Shown here: positions 7,865-16,856 of the stretch, in pieces | How positions within the stretch are numbered: position 1 is the stretch's first letter | Layout of the letters: each line of letters begins with the position of its first letter | Assembly (NCBI GenBank): GCA_011391745.1 | Contig: JAABPX010000036.1 | Location: 1 to 41,196 of the forward strand | DNA: 41,196 bases | Reading direction: 5' to 3' | DNA from: Comamonadaceae bacterium | Lineage (GTDB): Bacteria; Pseudomonadota; Gammaproteobacteria; Burkholderiales; Burkholderiaceae_C | Translations under genes and position numbers: made by a program | Notes under the pieces: model-generated | Told to the model about the DNA's origin: nothing | Seen by the model: the letters and a program-made list of their open reading frames with translations, nothing else | Database searches by the model: none

Positions 7865-8827
7865 ATGAAGTCAGCGCCGCATTTCGACAAGATAGACCTC
7901 CAGCTCATTCGGACCTTACACACCTTGTTGATCGAACGCAGTGTTTCCAAAGCCGCCATGCGACTGGGGCAGCAGCAGCCCGCGGTGTCCGTGGCGCTCA
8001 AGCGTTTGCGTTCCATCACGGGCGATCCGATTTTGGTGCGATCGGGCGCGGGCATGGTGCCCACCGATGTGGGTTTGCGCATGGTCGAGCCGGTGGCGCA
8101 GCTGTTGAAGTCGGCTGAGACTTTGTTTTCTTCACCGCGTGCGTTTGAGCCCAGCCAAGCCCAAGAGACTTTCCGCATCGCCGCCAGCGACACCTTAGAC
8201 CCCTTGTTTTTGCCCGCCTTGGTGGCGCGCATCAAGTCTTTGGCCCCGCACTGCGAGGTCGAAGTCCACGCCTTGTCCCCACAAGCCCAATACGCCACCG
8301 ATTTGGGGCAGGGCGTGGTGGACGTTGTGATTGGCAATTGGGCCGAGCCCAGCGCCGAGCTTCACCGAGCCCCTTTGTTTGAAGACGAGGTGGTGTGTTT
8401 GATCAGCACCAAACACCCCGCGTTACGGCGTGGCTGGACGGTTCAAGACTGGCTGGCCTGTGAACACATCGCCCCGACGTCGGCCTACCCCGGTTGGCGC
8501 GGTGTGATCGACGAGCACCTTGACCGTTTGGGCTTGTCGCGCCGCATCACCGCACGCTGCGCACATTTTGGTTTGATGCCGCGCATGGTGGCTTCGAGTT
8601 TGTTGGTGCTGACCACCGGCCATCAGTATTGCCAGCGCTTTTTGCAAGGCACCGAGGCTCAAACCGGATTGGTTTGTGTGCCTTGTCCGGTGGAATTCCC
8701 CAAGATGGTGTATTACCAACTTTGGCATGAACGCAGCCACACCTCGACCGCTGTCAAGTGGTTGCGCGAACAGGTGAAAATCAGTGCCGTCCAATTGCCC
8801 CAAACCGACCAGACGAAAACCCCATGA
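7865..8827 (+). CDS. LysR-family transcriptional regulator (putative purine-catabolism regulator)
   Basis: A 320-residue protein with an N-terminal winged helix-turn-helix (about residues 8-66; SVSKAAMRLGQQQPAVSVALKRLR is split by the recognition helix) and a type 2 periplasmic-binding-protein-like effector domain from about residue 90. ATG 7865 was chosen because it places the helix-turn-helix at the normal distance from the N-terminus; upstream in-frame starts lie within the divergent promoter region. It diverges from xdhA, and its TGA overlaps the ATG of the ABC transporter ATPase (ATGA at 8824-8827), so it is likely co-transcribed with the transporter. The effector is unknown; a purine or urate is the natural guess from context. 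Confidence 0.88.
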   Translation: MKSAPHFDKIDLQLIRTLHTLLIERSVSKAAMRLGQQQPAVSVALKRLRSITGDPILVRSGAGMVPTDVGLRMVEPVAQLLKSAETLFSSPRAFEPSQAQETFRIAASDTLDPLFLPALVARIKSLAPHCEVEVHALSPQAQYATDLGQGVVDVVIGNWAEPSAELHRAPLFEDEVVCLISTKHPALRRGWTVQDWLACEHIAPTSAYPGWRGVIDEHLDRLGLSRRITARCAHFGLMPRMVASSLLVLTTGHQYCQRFLQGTEAQTGLVCVPCPVEFPKMVYYQLWHERSHTSTAVKWLREQVKISAVQLPQTDQTKTP

Positions 8828-10359
8828 ACTCACCTCGTTTGCAACTTCGCGGCATCACCAAGCGTTACCCCGGCGTGGTGGCCAACCGATCGGTGTCGTT
8901 GGATGTGGCCCCTAGTGAGATTCACGCCGTGTTGGGCGAAAACGGTGCGGGCAAATCGACGCTGATGAAAATCATCTATGGCGCGGTCAAACCCGACGAG
9001 GGTGAGGTCTTGTTCAACGGCCAAGCCGTGCAGATTCGCAACCCGCAAGAGGCGAGGGCCTTGGGCATCAGCATGGTGTTTCAGCATTTCAGTTTGTTTG
9101 ACACGCTCACCGTGGCCGAAAACGTGTGGCTCGGTTTGGACAAATCCTTGACGCTCCAAGACGTGCGCCAAAGCATCCGCAACAAGGCCGAGCAATACGG
9201 CTTGGAGATCGAAACCGAGCGCCCGGTGCACACCCTGTCGGTGGGCGAGATGCAGCGCGTGGAAATCGTGCGCGCCTTGCTCACCCAGCCCCAACTTTTG
9301 ATTTTGGACGAGCCCACTTCGGTGCTCACGCCGCAAGCGGTCGAGAAGCTGTTTGTGGTGCTGCGCCGCTTGGCCGACGAGGGCTGCAGCATTTTGTACA
9401 TCAGCCACAAACTGCACGAAATCCGTGCGCTGTGCAGTCACTGCACGGTGTTGCGCGGCGGTGAGGTCACGGGGGTGTGTGACCCGCGCCAAGAAAGTAA
9501 CGCCTCCTTATCCCGATTGATGATTGGGGCCGAGCCTGCGGTCATGGCACCTCGGCCCGTTCGTCAAGGCGCAGCGGTGCTTCGGGTGCGTCAATTGAGT
9601 TTGGACAGCGACGACCCATTCGGCACCGATTTACAAGGGGTGTCGTTCGATGTGTGTGCTGGCGAAGTGGTGGGCATTGCGGGCGTCTCGGGTAATGGCC
9701 AAAGCGAATTGCTGTATGCCTTGTCGGGTGAAGATGTGCGTGCGCCGGTGGGCAGCATTGCGGTGCGCGACCAAGACGTGTCTCAGGCCAACCCCGTGGT
9801 GCGTCGCCGTTTGGGCTTGCATTTTGTGCCCGACGAGCGCTTGGGCCGTGGCGCGGTGCCCACTTTGTCGTTGGCGCACAACCTGCTGCTGACCCGTTCC
9901 AACGCCGTTGGGCCCGGTGGCTGGTTGCGGCTGGGTCCTTTGCGCGAGCAAGCACAGGCCATCATTGAGCGCTATAAGGTCAAGGCCAATGGGCCGCAGG
10001 CGGCGGCCAAGTCGCTCTCGGGCGGCAATTTGCAAAAATTCATTGTGGGGCGAGAAATTGAAGCCCACCCCCAGTTGCTCATCGTCAGTCAACCCACTTG
10101 GGGCGTGGACGTGGGCGCTGCTGCACAAATTCGTGCCGAGATTCTGGCCCTGCGCGATGCGGGTTGTGCGGTCTTGGTGGTGAGCGAAGAACTCGATGAA
10201 CTGTTTGACATCAGCGACCGCTTACACGTCATTGCCAAAGGTCAACTCTCGCCCAGCTTGAATCGCGCTGAAGCGTCGGTCGAACTTATTGGGCAGTGGA
10301 TGTCTGGCCTGTGGAGCGGTACGCCCTCAACGAAAGAAGTGCCCCATGTTGCGTCTTGA
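8824..10359 (+). CDS. BMP-type nucleoside/purine ABC transporter, ATP-binding protein
   Basis: A 511-residue duplicated ABC ATPase. The first half has Walker A GENGAGKST (38-46), signature LSVGEMQ near 138 and Walker B LLILDEPTS near 159. The second half has the degenerate Walker A GVSGNGQSE near 287, signature LSGGNLQ near 398 and a SQPTWGVDVG motif typical of the YufO/NupO-like group. This group pairs with two permeases and a Med/BMP lipoprotein and imports nucleosides; the purine role here is inferred from the xdh/guaD neighbours. The start overlaps the LysR stop by 4 bases and the 3' end overlaps the next permease by 14 bases, so translation is probably coupled throughout. Confidence 0.93.
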   Translation: MNSPRLQLRGITKRYPGVVANRSVSLDVAPSEIHAVLGENGAGKSTLMKIIYGAVKPDEGEVLFNGQAVQIRNPQEARALGISMVFQHFSLFDTLTVAENVWLGLDKSLTLQDVRQSIRNKAEQYGLEIETERPVHTLSVGEMQRVEIVRALLTQPQLLILDEPTSVLTPQAVEKLFVVLRRLADEGCSILYISHKLHEIRALCSHCTVLRGGEVTGVCDPRQESNASLSRLMIGAEPAVMAPRPVRQGAAVLRVRQLSLDSDDPFGTDLQGVSFDVCAGEVVGIAGVSGNGQSELLYALSGEDVRAPVGSIAVRDQDVSQANPVVRRRLGLHFVPDERLGRGAVPTLSLAHNLLLTRSNAVGPGGWLRLGPLREQAQAIIERYKVKANGPQAAAKSLSGGNLQKFIVGREIEAHPQLLIVSQPTWGVDVGAAAQIRAEILALRDAGCAVLVVSEELDELFDISDRLHVIAKGQLSPSLNRAEASVELIGQWMSGLWSGTPSTKEVPHVAS

Positions 10360-11401
10360 AGCCCGTCCACAACCTTCGCCCGCCTGGGGGATTGCTTCAC
10401 CCATTTTGGCGGTGTTCATCACCATGCTCATGGGGGTGTTGTTGTTCATCGCCTTGGGCAAAGATCCGGTGCGTGGTTTGCAGGTGTTTTTTTGGGACCC
10501 CATCAAAACCCCGTACGCTTTGTCTGAGCTCATGGTCAAGGCCACGCCCTTGCTCATCATTGCTTTGGGCTTGGCCGTGTGTTTTCGCTCCAACGTTTGG
10601 AATATTGGCGCCGAAGGCCAGTTTGTGATCGGTGCGGTGACCGCTTCCGGTGTCGCGCTCATGGCGGACAGCCAAAGCGGCAGTTGGATGGTGGCGGCGG
10701 TGTTGCTGGCGGGTGTGGCCGGTGGCATGTTTTGGGCGGCCATCACGGCGTGGCTGCGTGACCGCTTCAACGCCAACGAAATTTTGGTCAGTTTGATGTT
10801 GGTCTACGTGGCCATTCAAGTGCTGAATTTTTTGGTTTATGGCCCTTGGAAAGACCCGCAGGGTTACAACTTTCCGCAAACCAAAACCTTCGAGGCCGTG
10901 ACGCAAATGCCCCGTCTCATGGACGGCTCGCGCATCACCATTGGCCTGATCTTGGCCTTGGTGGGGGCTGGGGCGGTGTGGGTATTTTTGTTTCGCACGT
11001 ACGCGGGTTTTGCCCAAACCGTGGGTGGTTTGGCTCCTGCGGCGGCGCGTTACGCGGGGTTTTCTTCGCGTCGCGCTTTGTGGACGGCCTTGTTGGTCTC
11101 GGGCGGTGCGGCGGGCTTGGCCGGTGCCTTGGAGGTGGCGGGCCCGATTGGGCAGCTCACGCCCTACGTGCCCGCGGGCTACGGGTTTGCCGCCATCATC
11201 GTGGCCTTTGTGGGGCGCTTGCACCCAGCGGGCATGGTGTTGTCGGCCATCTTAATGAGCATGTTCTACATCGGCGGGGAGTTGGCGCAGTCGCGCATGG
11301 GTTTGCCCAAATCCATCACCGGCGTTTTCCAAGGGCTGTTGTTGTTCACCTTGCTGGCTTGTGACACCCTGATTGCCCACCGTGTGGTGTGGAAAAAATA
11401 A
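10346..11401 (+). CDS. BMP-type ABC transporter permease 1
   Basis: A 351-residue inner-membrane permease of the BPD_transp_2 family with about eight to ten hydrophobic segments. The conserved region SNVWNIGAEGQFVIGA near residues 85-100 and the ATPase-contact region FNANEILVSLMLVYVA near 140-155 are typical of the first permease of nucleoside importers. Start ATG 10346 (MLRLEARP) lies inside the last codons of the ATPase gene; an earlier in-frame start adds only ATPase-overlapping sequence without family similarity. It works as a heterodimer with the next gene product. Confidence 0.92.
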   Translation: MLRLEARPQPSPAWGIASPILAVFITMLMGVLLFIALGKDPVRGLQVFFWDPIKTPYALSELMVKATPLLIIALGLAVCFRSNVWNIGAEGQFVIGAVTASGVALMADSQSGSWMVAAVLLAGVAGGMFWAAITAWLRDRFNANEILVSLMLVYVAIQVLNFLVYGPWKDPQGYNFPQTKTFEAVTQMPRLMDGSRITIGLILALVGAGAVWVFLFRTYAGFAQTVGGLAPAAARYAGFSSRRALWTALLVSGGAAGLAGALEVAGPIGQLTPYVPAGYGFAAIIVAFVGRLHPAGMVLSAILMSMFYIGGELAQSRMGLPKSITGVFQGLLLFTLLACDTLIAHRVVWKK

Positions 11402-11410
11402 GGACCGACC

Positions 11411-12331
11411 ATGGAATCCATTGCTTTGTTGATCGGGTCCTCGTTGAACGCGGGCACGGTGTTGGCCATCGCGGCCTTGGGTCTGCTGATCAACGAAAAA
11501 GCCGGGGTGGTCAACCTCGGTGCTGAAGGCATCATGTTGTGCGCGGCGTTGGCCGGTTTTGCGGCCGTGGTGCACACCGGCAACACCTGGGTGGGGTTTG
11601 CTGCGGGCATGGCGGCGGGGGCGGTGTTGGCCGCGGTGTTTGGCGTTTTGGTGATTTGGCTCAACACCAACCAATACGCCACTGGCTTGGCACTGAGCCT
11701 GTTTGGTGGGGGCTTTTCGGCCTTTGTGGGTGTGGAGTACGTCAAGGCCAAGTTACCCGAGCAAGCCACCTATGCCATCCCTTGGCTGGCGGACTTGCCT
11801 TTGGCGGGGTCGGCCTTGTTTCGCCACCACCCCATGGTTTACATCGCCGTGGCACTCACTTTGGGTCTGATGTTTTTCTTCTACCGCACCCGCGCCGGTT
11901 TGATCGTGCGCAGCGTGGGCGAGAGCCCTGAGTCGGCGCACGCTTTGGGCTATCGGGTTCGGCTCATCCGTTTGTGGGCCGTGATGGCCGGTGGTGCTTT
12001 GTGTGGCTTGGCTGGCGCTTACGTGTCCACGGTGTACACGCCGTTGTGGGTCGAGGGCATGATTGCCGGCAAAGGTTGGATAGCGTTGGCCCTGACCACG
12101 TTCGCCACTTGGCGACCCGCTCGGGTGCTGATGGGCGCTTATTTGTTTGGGGGCGTGACCATGCTCCAGTTTCACTTGCAAAGCGCAGGGGTGAATGTGG
12201 CAAGCCAATTTTTGACCATGATGCCCTACGTGGCCACGATCGTGGTGCTGGTGTTGATTTCACGCAACCCCACTTGGATTCGCGTGAACATGCCCAGTTC
12301 GATTGGAAAGCCGTTTTACCCCGGCGCATAA
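11411..12331 (+). CDS. BMP-type ABC transporter permease 2
   Basis: A 306-residue inner-membrane permease, the partner of the preceding one. It has the paired motif NEKAGVVNLGAEGIML near residues 28-43 and the loop TNQYATGLALSLFGGG near 85-100, which recur in the second permease of YufQ/NupQ-like transporters. An AAGGA ribosome site lies at 11400-11404. The gene begins 9 bases after the previous stop. A strong hairpin follows the stop and precedes the binding-protein gene. Confidence 0.92.
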   Translation: MESIALLIGSSLNAGTVLAIAALGLLINEKAGVVNLGAEGIMLCAALAGFAAVVHTGNTWVGFAAGMAAGAVLAAVFGVLVIWLNTNQYATGLALSLFGGGFSAFVGVEYVKAKLPEQATYAIPWLADLPLAGSALFRHHPMVYIAVALTLGLMFFFYRTRAGLIVRSVGESPESAHALGYRVRLIRLWAVMAGGALCGLAGAYVSTVYTPLWVEGMIAGKGWIALALTTFATWRPARVLMGAYLFGGVTMLQFHLQSAGVNVASQFLTMMPYVATIVVLVLISRNPTWIRVNMPSSIGKPFYPGA

Positions 12332-12341
12332 TATGCAACGG

Positions 12342-12368
12342 TGCCCGGCGCGCTTGGCGTGCGGGGCA
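12342..12368 (+). other. Strong intercistronic hairpin before the binding-protein gene
   Basis: Arms TGCCCGGCGCGC (12342-12353) and GCGTGCGGGGCA (12357-12368) pair at 11 of 12 positions (one G-U, one G-G mismatch) around a 3-base loop. It lacks a T-run, so it is not a standard terminator. Such hairpins often protect the 5' end of a processed binding-protein mRNA or cause partial polarity; the role here is inferred. Confidence 0.6.
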
Positions 12369-12415
12369 TAGCGATGAAGAATCCCCTCACCACCCTGTCT
12401 TGCAAGGAAACCACG

Positions 12416-13531
12416 ATGAACTTGAACAAACGTTCCTGGATCAAGGTCGCCACCATCGGCGCCTTGTCTGCCGCCGTCCTGATCGGTTGCGGCAAAAAAG
12501 AAGAAGCGGCAGCACCCGCACCGGCCGCCGAGCCCTTAAAAATTGCGTTCGCTTACGTTGGCCCAGTGGGCGACGGCGGTTGGACCTTTGCCCACGACAA
12601 CGGCCGCAAAGCCATCGAAGCCGAGTTCGGAAACAAGGTTGTCACCAGCTTTGTCGAAAACGTGCCCGAGAGCGCCGACGCTGAGCGTGTGATTCGCGAC
12701 TTGGCCAGTCAAGGTAACCAATTGATTTTTGGTACCACCTTTGGCTACATGGAGCCCATGCTCAAAGTGGCCGCTGACTTCCCCAACGTCAAATTTGAAC
12801 ACGCCACGGGTTACAAAACCGCCGCCAACCTGCGCACCTACGACAGCCGCACCTACGAAGGTGCGTACATGGCGGGCGTGATCGCAGGCACCATGACCAA
12901 GACCAACACCTTGGGCTTTGTGGCGTCGATCCCAATCCCCGAAGTCATCCGCAACATCAACAGCTTCACCATGGGCGCGCAGTCCGTGAACCCCAAGATC
13001 AAAACCAAAGTGGTCTGGGTCAACGGTTGGTTCGATCCACCAAAAGAAACCGAAGCCGCAACTTCCTTGATCAACGCGGGCGCTGACATCTTGTTCCAAA
13101 ACACCGATTCGTCGGCGGTGTTGCAAACCGCCGAGAAAATGGGCAAGCGCGCCTTTGGTTGGGACTCCGACATGACCGCCTACGGTCCTAAGGCCCACTT
13201 GGGTTCTGCCATCATCAACTGGGCACCCTATTACACCAAGGCGGTCAAAGATGCCTTGGAAGGCACTTGGAGCACCGGTGGCGTGTGGTGGGGCGTGAAA
13301 GAAGGCGCGATCGACATGGTTTCCATGGCCGATGACGTGCCTGCCGACACCAAAGCCAAGGTCGACACCATCAAAGCCGGCCTCAAAGACGGCAGCTTCC
13401 ACCCCTGGACGGGCCCCATCGTCGGCCAAGACGGCAAGGAAGTGCTGGCCAAAGGCGTGGTGGCCGATGACGCCTTCATGGGTGGCATCAAGTTCTATGT
13501 CAAGGGCGTTGAGGGCAAAGTGCCCAACTGA
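12416..13531 (+). CDS. BMP-family (PnrA/Med-like) substrate-binding lipoprotein
   Basis: A 371-residue lipoprotein. The signal peptide has a basic start (NLNKRSWIK), a hydrophobic core and the lipobox VLIGC with Cys25 as lipid-anchor site, followed by a charged/Ala-Pro linker. The mature part begins [17 protein letters not shown], the family's first strand, with TTFGYMEPM and [10 protein letters not shown] later. Start ATG 12416 has AAGGA 8 bases upstream; an earlier in-frame start at 12341 lies in the hairpin and would bury the signal peptide. It captures a nucleoside or free purine for the two permeases. It is the last gene of the transporter operon and is followed by a clear terminator. 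Confidence 0.93.
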   Translation: MNLNKRSWIKVATIGALSAAVLIGCGKKEEAAAPAPAAEPLKIAFAYVGPVGDGGWTFAHDNGRKAIEAEFGNKVVTSFVENVPESADAERVIRDLASQGNQLIFGTTFGYMEPMLKVAADFPNVKFEHATGYKTAANLRTYDSRTYEGAYMAGVIAGTMTKTNTLGFVASIPIPEVIRNINSFTMGAQSVNPKIKTKVVWVNGWFDPPKETEAATSLINAGADILFQNTDSSAVLQTAEKMGKRAFGWDSDMTAYGPKAHLGSAIINWAPYYTKAVKDALEGTWSTGGVWWGVKEGAIDMVSMADDVPADTKAKVDTIKAGLKDGSFHPWTGPIVGQDGKEVLAKGVVADDAFMGGIKFYVKGVEGKVPN

Positions 13532-13556
13532 TCGGCTCCGCCGCTCAAACACCCAT

Positions 13557-13582
13557 AAGGGCTGCTTCGGCAGCCCTTTTTC
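13557..13582 (+). terminator. Rho-independent terminator of the transporter operon
   Basis: An 8-bp perfect stem AGGGCTGC/GCAGCCCT (13558-13565, 13570-13577) closes on the stable TTCG tetraloop and is followed by TTTT and C. It lies 26 bases after the binding-protein stop and only 17 bases before the dcd start. Confidence 0.92.
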
Positions 13583-13599
13583 TAGCCAAGGACCTCACG

Positions 13600-14175
13600 A
13601 TGAGCATCAAATCGGACAAATGGATCCGCCGCATGGCGCAAGAACACGGCATGATCGAGCCGTTTGAGCCGGGGCAAATTCGCCACAACGCCACGGGCGA
13701 AAAAATCGTCAGTTACGGCACCAGCAGTTACGGCTATGACATCCGTTGCGCCCCCGAATTTAAGGTGTTCACCAACATCTACAGCACGGTGGTGGACCCG
13801 AAGAACTTCGATCCGAAAAGCTTTGTGGACATCGAATCCGACGTTTGCATCATCCCGCCCAACAGTTTTGCGTTGGCCCGAACGGTGGAGTATTTCCGCA
13901 TTCCGCGCAACGTGTTGACCGTGTGCTTGGGTAAAAGCACCTACGCTCGTTGCGGCATTATTGTCAACGTCACGCCCTTTGAGCCTGAGTGGGAAGGGTA
14001 CGTGACCTTGGAGTTCTCCAACACCACGCCCCTGCCCGCCAAGATATACGCCGGTGAGGGTTGCGCCCAAGTTTTGTTCTTTGAAAGCGACAAAGACGAT
14101 GTGTGTGAAACCAGCTACAAAGACCGAGGCGGCAAGTACCAAGGCCAAGTCGGCGTGACACTGCCCAAGACCTGA
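13600..14175 (+). CDS. dcd: dCTP deaminase
   Basis: A 191-residue protein matching full-length Dcd, which deaminates dCTP to dUTP for dTTP synthesis. Seen: [16 protein letters not shown] near residues 43-58, [23 protein letters not shown] near 107-130 (split by the active-site Arg and Glu), and the C-terminal TLEFSN...[10 protein letters not shown] segment that folds over the nucleotide. It works as a homotrimer in the cytoplasm. A full terminator ends only 17 bases upstream of its ATG, so it relies on read-through or on a promoter overlapping the terminator; I see no strong promoter in that gap. Confidence 0.96.
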   Translation: MSIKSDKWIRRMAQEHGMIEPFEPGQIRHNATGEKIVSYGTSSYGYDIRCAPEFKVFTNIYSTVVDPKNFDPKSFVDIESDVCIIPPNSFALARTVEYFRIPRNVLTVCLGKSTYARCGIIVNVTPFEPEWEGYVTLEFSNTTPLPAKIYAGEGCAQVLFFESDKDDVCETSYKDRGGKYQGQVGVTLPKT

Positions 14176-14185
14176 CGTAGGGGCT

Positions 14186-14201
14186 CTTGACCTTTGTCAA
14201 G
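14186..14201. promoter_or_regulatory. Inverted repeat upstream of the desaturase gene
   Basis: CTTGAC-CTTT-GTCAAG is a perfect 6-base inverted repeat with a 4-base spacer, about 55-70 bases before the desaturase start. It may be an operator for a dimeric regulator. No flanking promoter boxes are convincing. Confidence 0.35.
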
Positions 14202-14255
14202 TTGTTGTCATGTTTGGGGCGCTACCATTAGGAAATTTTGTTGATTTTGTTTGTA

Positions 14256-15359
14256 ATGACCCATTCTGCTTCCTCGACCCCAACGCCAGCGCCCATTCCA
14301 GAGGGGCAACCCTTGCCTCATCGCAAAGTCATTCGTGAATGGCTTGCCCCCATCGTGGAGCGGCGCACCGCCACCGGCATTGCTTTGCTGGTGTTGGACT
14401 TGGTCTTGTTTTTGTCCCTGATGGTCGGCACGGTTGCACTCCAAGCTTGGTGGGCCAAGTTGTTGTGCGCTTTGGCCGCTGGTTTCATGATCGGGCGTTT
14501 GTTCATCATCGGCCACGATGCATGCCACCAAAGTTACACCCCGCACCGTGGCCTTAATCGCTGGCTTGGGCGCATCGCTTTTTTACCGTCGCTCACGCCA
14601 TTCAGCCTGTGGGAAGTGGGACATAACGTGGTGCACCACGGCTACACCAACCTCAAAGGCGTGGATTTTGTCTGGGCACCCTTAACGCAAGCCGAGTTTG
14701 CAGCCTTGTCGCCGGGGCGTCGCTTGATGGAACGCATTTACCGCAGCGGGTGGGGGCCAGCCTTGTACTACCTCATCGAAATGTGGTGGCTGCGCATGTT
14801 CTTTCCCCGCAAAACCTACATGGGCACACAGCGCAAAGAGTTTTTCTGGGATGGCGTGGTGGCTTTGACCACGGGTGTGTTGTGGATCGCCGCGTTGGTG
14901 TGGGCCGCCTTGGCCACTGATCAGTCGGTGTGGTCTGCGGTGGGTTTTGGCTTTGTGATTCCTTTCTTGTTCTGGAACGCGATGATCGGTTTTGTGGTGT
15001 ACATCCACCACACCCACACGGCTGTTCAGTGGCACGACGACAAAGCCGCTTGGTCCAAAGCCGCGCCCTTTGTTTCTACTACCGTGCACATGACCTTTCC
15101 CTACCAAATGGGTGCCGCCATGCACCACATCATGGAGCACACCGCGCACCACGTGGACATGAGCATCCCGCTGTACCGTCTCAAAGACGCCCAGCAAATG
15201 CTGGAAGACACCTTGCCCGGACGCATCATCGTTCAACGGTTTTCTTGGCGCTGGTACTTCCAAACGGCCCGCGACTGTAAGCTCTATGACTTCACCCGGC
15301 GCTGTTGGACCGACTTCCATGGTCGCCCCACTAGCGACTTCAAACCGGCGCTGGTTTGA
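14256..15359 (+). CDS. Membrane fatty acid desaturase
   Basis: A 367-residue integral membrane di-iron desaturase. All three histidine boxes are present: HDACH at 87-91, HNVVHH at 123-128 and HHIMEHTAHH at 290-299, with an extra HHTH at 251-254. Hydrophobic segments flank them at about 41-85, 203-220 and 226-250. The family introduces a cis double bond into membrane-lipid acyl chains, commonly for cold adaptation; the exact position cannot be told. The ATG at 14256 has no good ribosome site. TTG codons at 14238 and 14241 in the same frame sit 4-7 bases after AGGA, so the true start may be six or so codons earlier. Confidence 0.88.
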   Translation: MTHSASSTPTPAPIPEGQPLPHRKVIREWLAPIVERRTATGIALLVLDLVLFLSLMVGTVALQAWWAKLLCALAAGFMIGRLFIIGHDACHQSYTPHRGLNRWLGRIAFLPSLTPFSLWEVGHNVVHHGYTNLKGVDFVWAPLTQAEFAALSPGRRLMERIYRSGWGPALYYLIEMWWLRMFFPRKTYMGTQRKEFFWDGVVALTTGVLWIAALVWAALATDQSVWSAVGFGFVIPFLFWNAMIGFVVYIHHTHTAVQWHDDKAAWSKAAPFVSTTVHMTFPYQMGAAMHHIMEHTAHHVDMSIPLYRLKDAQQMLEDTLPGRIIVQRFSWRWYFQTARDCKLYDFTRRCWTDFHGRPTSDFKPALV

Positions 15360-15410
15360 AGCCTTGGCTCCTGTGGGGGTCAAGGTGAGACAATACGGGC
15401 TTAACCCCCA

Positions 15411-16856
15411 ATGCCCATGACCCAATCCTTCTCCGAACTGTCTCTGTCGCCCAAAATCGCCCGTGCCGTGGCTGAAATGGGCTACGAATCCATGACGCCC
15501 ATTCAAGCGCAAGCCATACCGGTTGTGCTGGAGGGCAAAGACGTGATGGGTGCCGCCCAGACCGGTACCGGTAAAACCGCGGCCTTCTCGTTGCCATTGC
15601 TGCAACGTCTGCTCAAGCACGAAAACCCGTCGACTTCGCCCGCGCGTCACCCGGTGCGTGCCTTGGTGTTGTTGCCCACCCGAGAGCTGGCCGACCAAGT
15701 GGCTCAACAGGTCAAGCTTTACGCCAAATACACCGACCTGCGCAGCGCGGTGGTGTTTGGTGGCATGGACATGAAGCCTCAAACCTTGGAGCTTAAAAAA
15801 GGGGTGGAAGTCTTGGTGGCCACGCCCGGGCGCTTGCTGGACCACATCGAAGCCAAAAATTGTGTGCTCAACCAAGTCGAGTACGTGGTGTTGGATGAAG
15901 CCGACCGAATGCTTGACATCGGCTTTTTGCCAGATCTACAGCGCATTCTGAGCCACTTGCCCAAAACCCGCACCACCTTGTTGTTCTCGGCCACGTTTTC
16001 GCCCGAGATCAAACGCTTGGCGGGCAGCTATTTGCAAAACCCCGTGACCATTGAGGTGGCGCGTTCCAACGCCACGGCCTCCACCGTTGAGCAACACTTT
16101 TACCGCGTTGAAGATGACGACAAGCGCTTGGCGCTCAAGCAAATTTTGACTGAGCGCGGTGTCAAACAGGCCTTTGTGTTTGTCAACAGCAAACTCGGCT
16201 GTGCCCGGTTGGCCCGCTCTTTGGAGCGTGAGGGTTTGGTCACCACGGCTTTACACGGCGACAAAAGCCAAGACGAACGTCTCAAAGCCTTGGAAGCCTT
16301 TAAGTCCGGCAGCGTGGACCTTTTGGTGTGCACCGACGTGGCTGCGCGCGGTTTGGACATCAAAGACGTGCCTGCCGTGTTCAATTTCGACATTCCCTTC
16401 AACGCTGAAGACTATGTGCACCGCATTGGGCGTACCGGTCGGGCCGGTGCGTCGGGTTTGGCGGTGTCGTTTGTGGGGGGGCGCGACGCCAAAATGATCG
16501 CCGACTTAGAGAAGCTCATCGCCAAAAAAATCGAGATTGAGCCTTTTGAGTTGGCCGCTGAGCGCCGCGCACCGAGCGGTCGTTTTAACGATGGGCAACG
16601 CGCTTGGCGCGACCCGTCCACGGCCCAATTCGCACCCTCGCGTGCCCCACGGGCAGCAAAAGCCCACGCCGATCCGCTGTTTGACAAGCCTTACGAACCC
16701 AGCGTTTCCAACGGCACGCCAACTTGGGAAGCCACACCCGCGCCCAGTGCCCGAAATGGGCTATCGCCCAACATCAAACCGCGCAAAAAAGTGGCCGCCT
16801 TGTTCAAGGTGGCTGAGCCCACTCAGGTTGCGTCGGGCGAAACCGAAGGCGCTTGA
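15411..16856 (+). CDS. rhlE: DEAD-box ATP-dependent RNA helicase, RhlE type
   Basis: A 481-residue helicase. Motifs in order: Q motif with FSELSLS and MTPIQAQAIP, I AQTGTGKT (about 48-55), Ia PTRELA, Ib TPGRLLDH, II DEAD in VVLDEADRML, III SAT, then ARGLDIKDV and VI HRIGRTGRAG in the second RecA domain. A basic, Pro/Ala-rich low-complexity tail follows from about residue 390. Such helicases unwind short RNA duplexes in ribosome assembly and RNA decay. The start could be ATG 15411 or 15417. A GACAAT -10-like box lies at 15389-15394. The 3' end overlaps convergent apaH by 34 bases. Confidence 0.93.
   Translation: MPMTQSFSELSLSPKIARAVAEMGYESMTPIQAQAIPVVLEGKDVMGAAQTGTGKTAAFSLPLLQRLLKHENPSTSPARHPVRALVLLPTRELADQVAQQVKLYAKYTDLRSAVVFGGMDMKPQTLELKKGVEVLVATPGRLLDHIEAKNCVLNQVEYVVLDEADRMLDIGFLPDLQRILSHLPKTRTTLLFSATFSPEIKRLAGSYLQNPVTIEVARSNATASTVEQHFYRVEDDDKRLALKQILTERGVKQAFVFVNSKLGCARLARSLEREGLVTTALHGDKSQDERLKALEAFKSGSVDLLVCTDVAARGLDIKDVPAVFNFDIPFNAEDYVHRIGRTGRAGASGLAVSFVGGRDAKMIADLEKLIAKKIEIEPFELAAERRAPSGRFNDGQRAWRDPSTAQFAPSRAPRAAKAHADPLFDKPYEPSVSNGTPTWEATPAPSARNGLSPNIKPRKKVAALFKVAEPTQVASGETEGA

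Noticed and set aside
14238..14255. TTG start for the desaturase as the main call
   Set aside because: AGGA spacing is acceptable but ATG 14256 is the simpler choice; both are noted because the N-terminus is not conserved.
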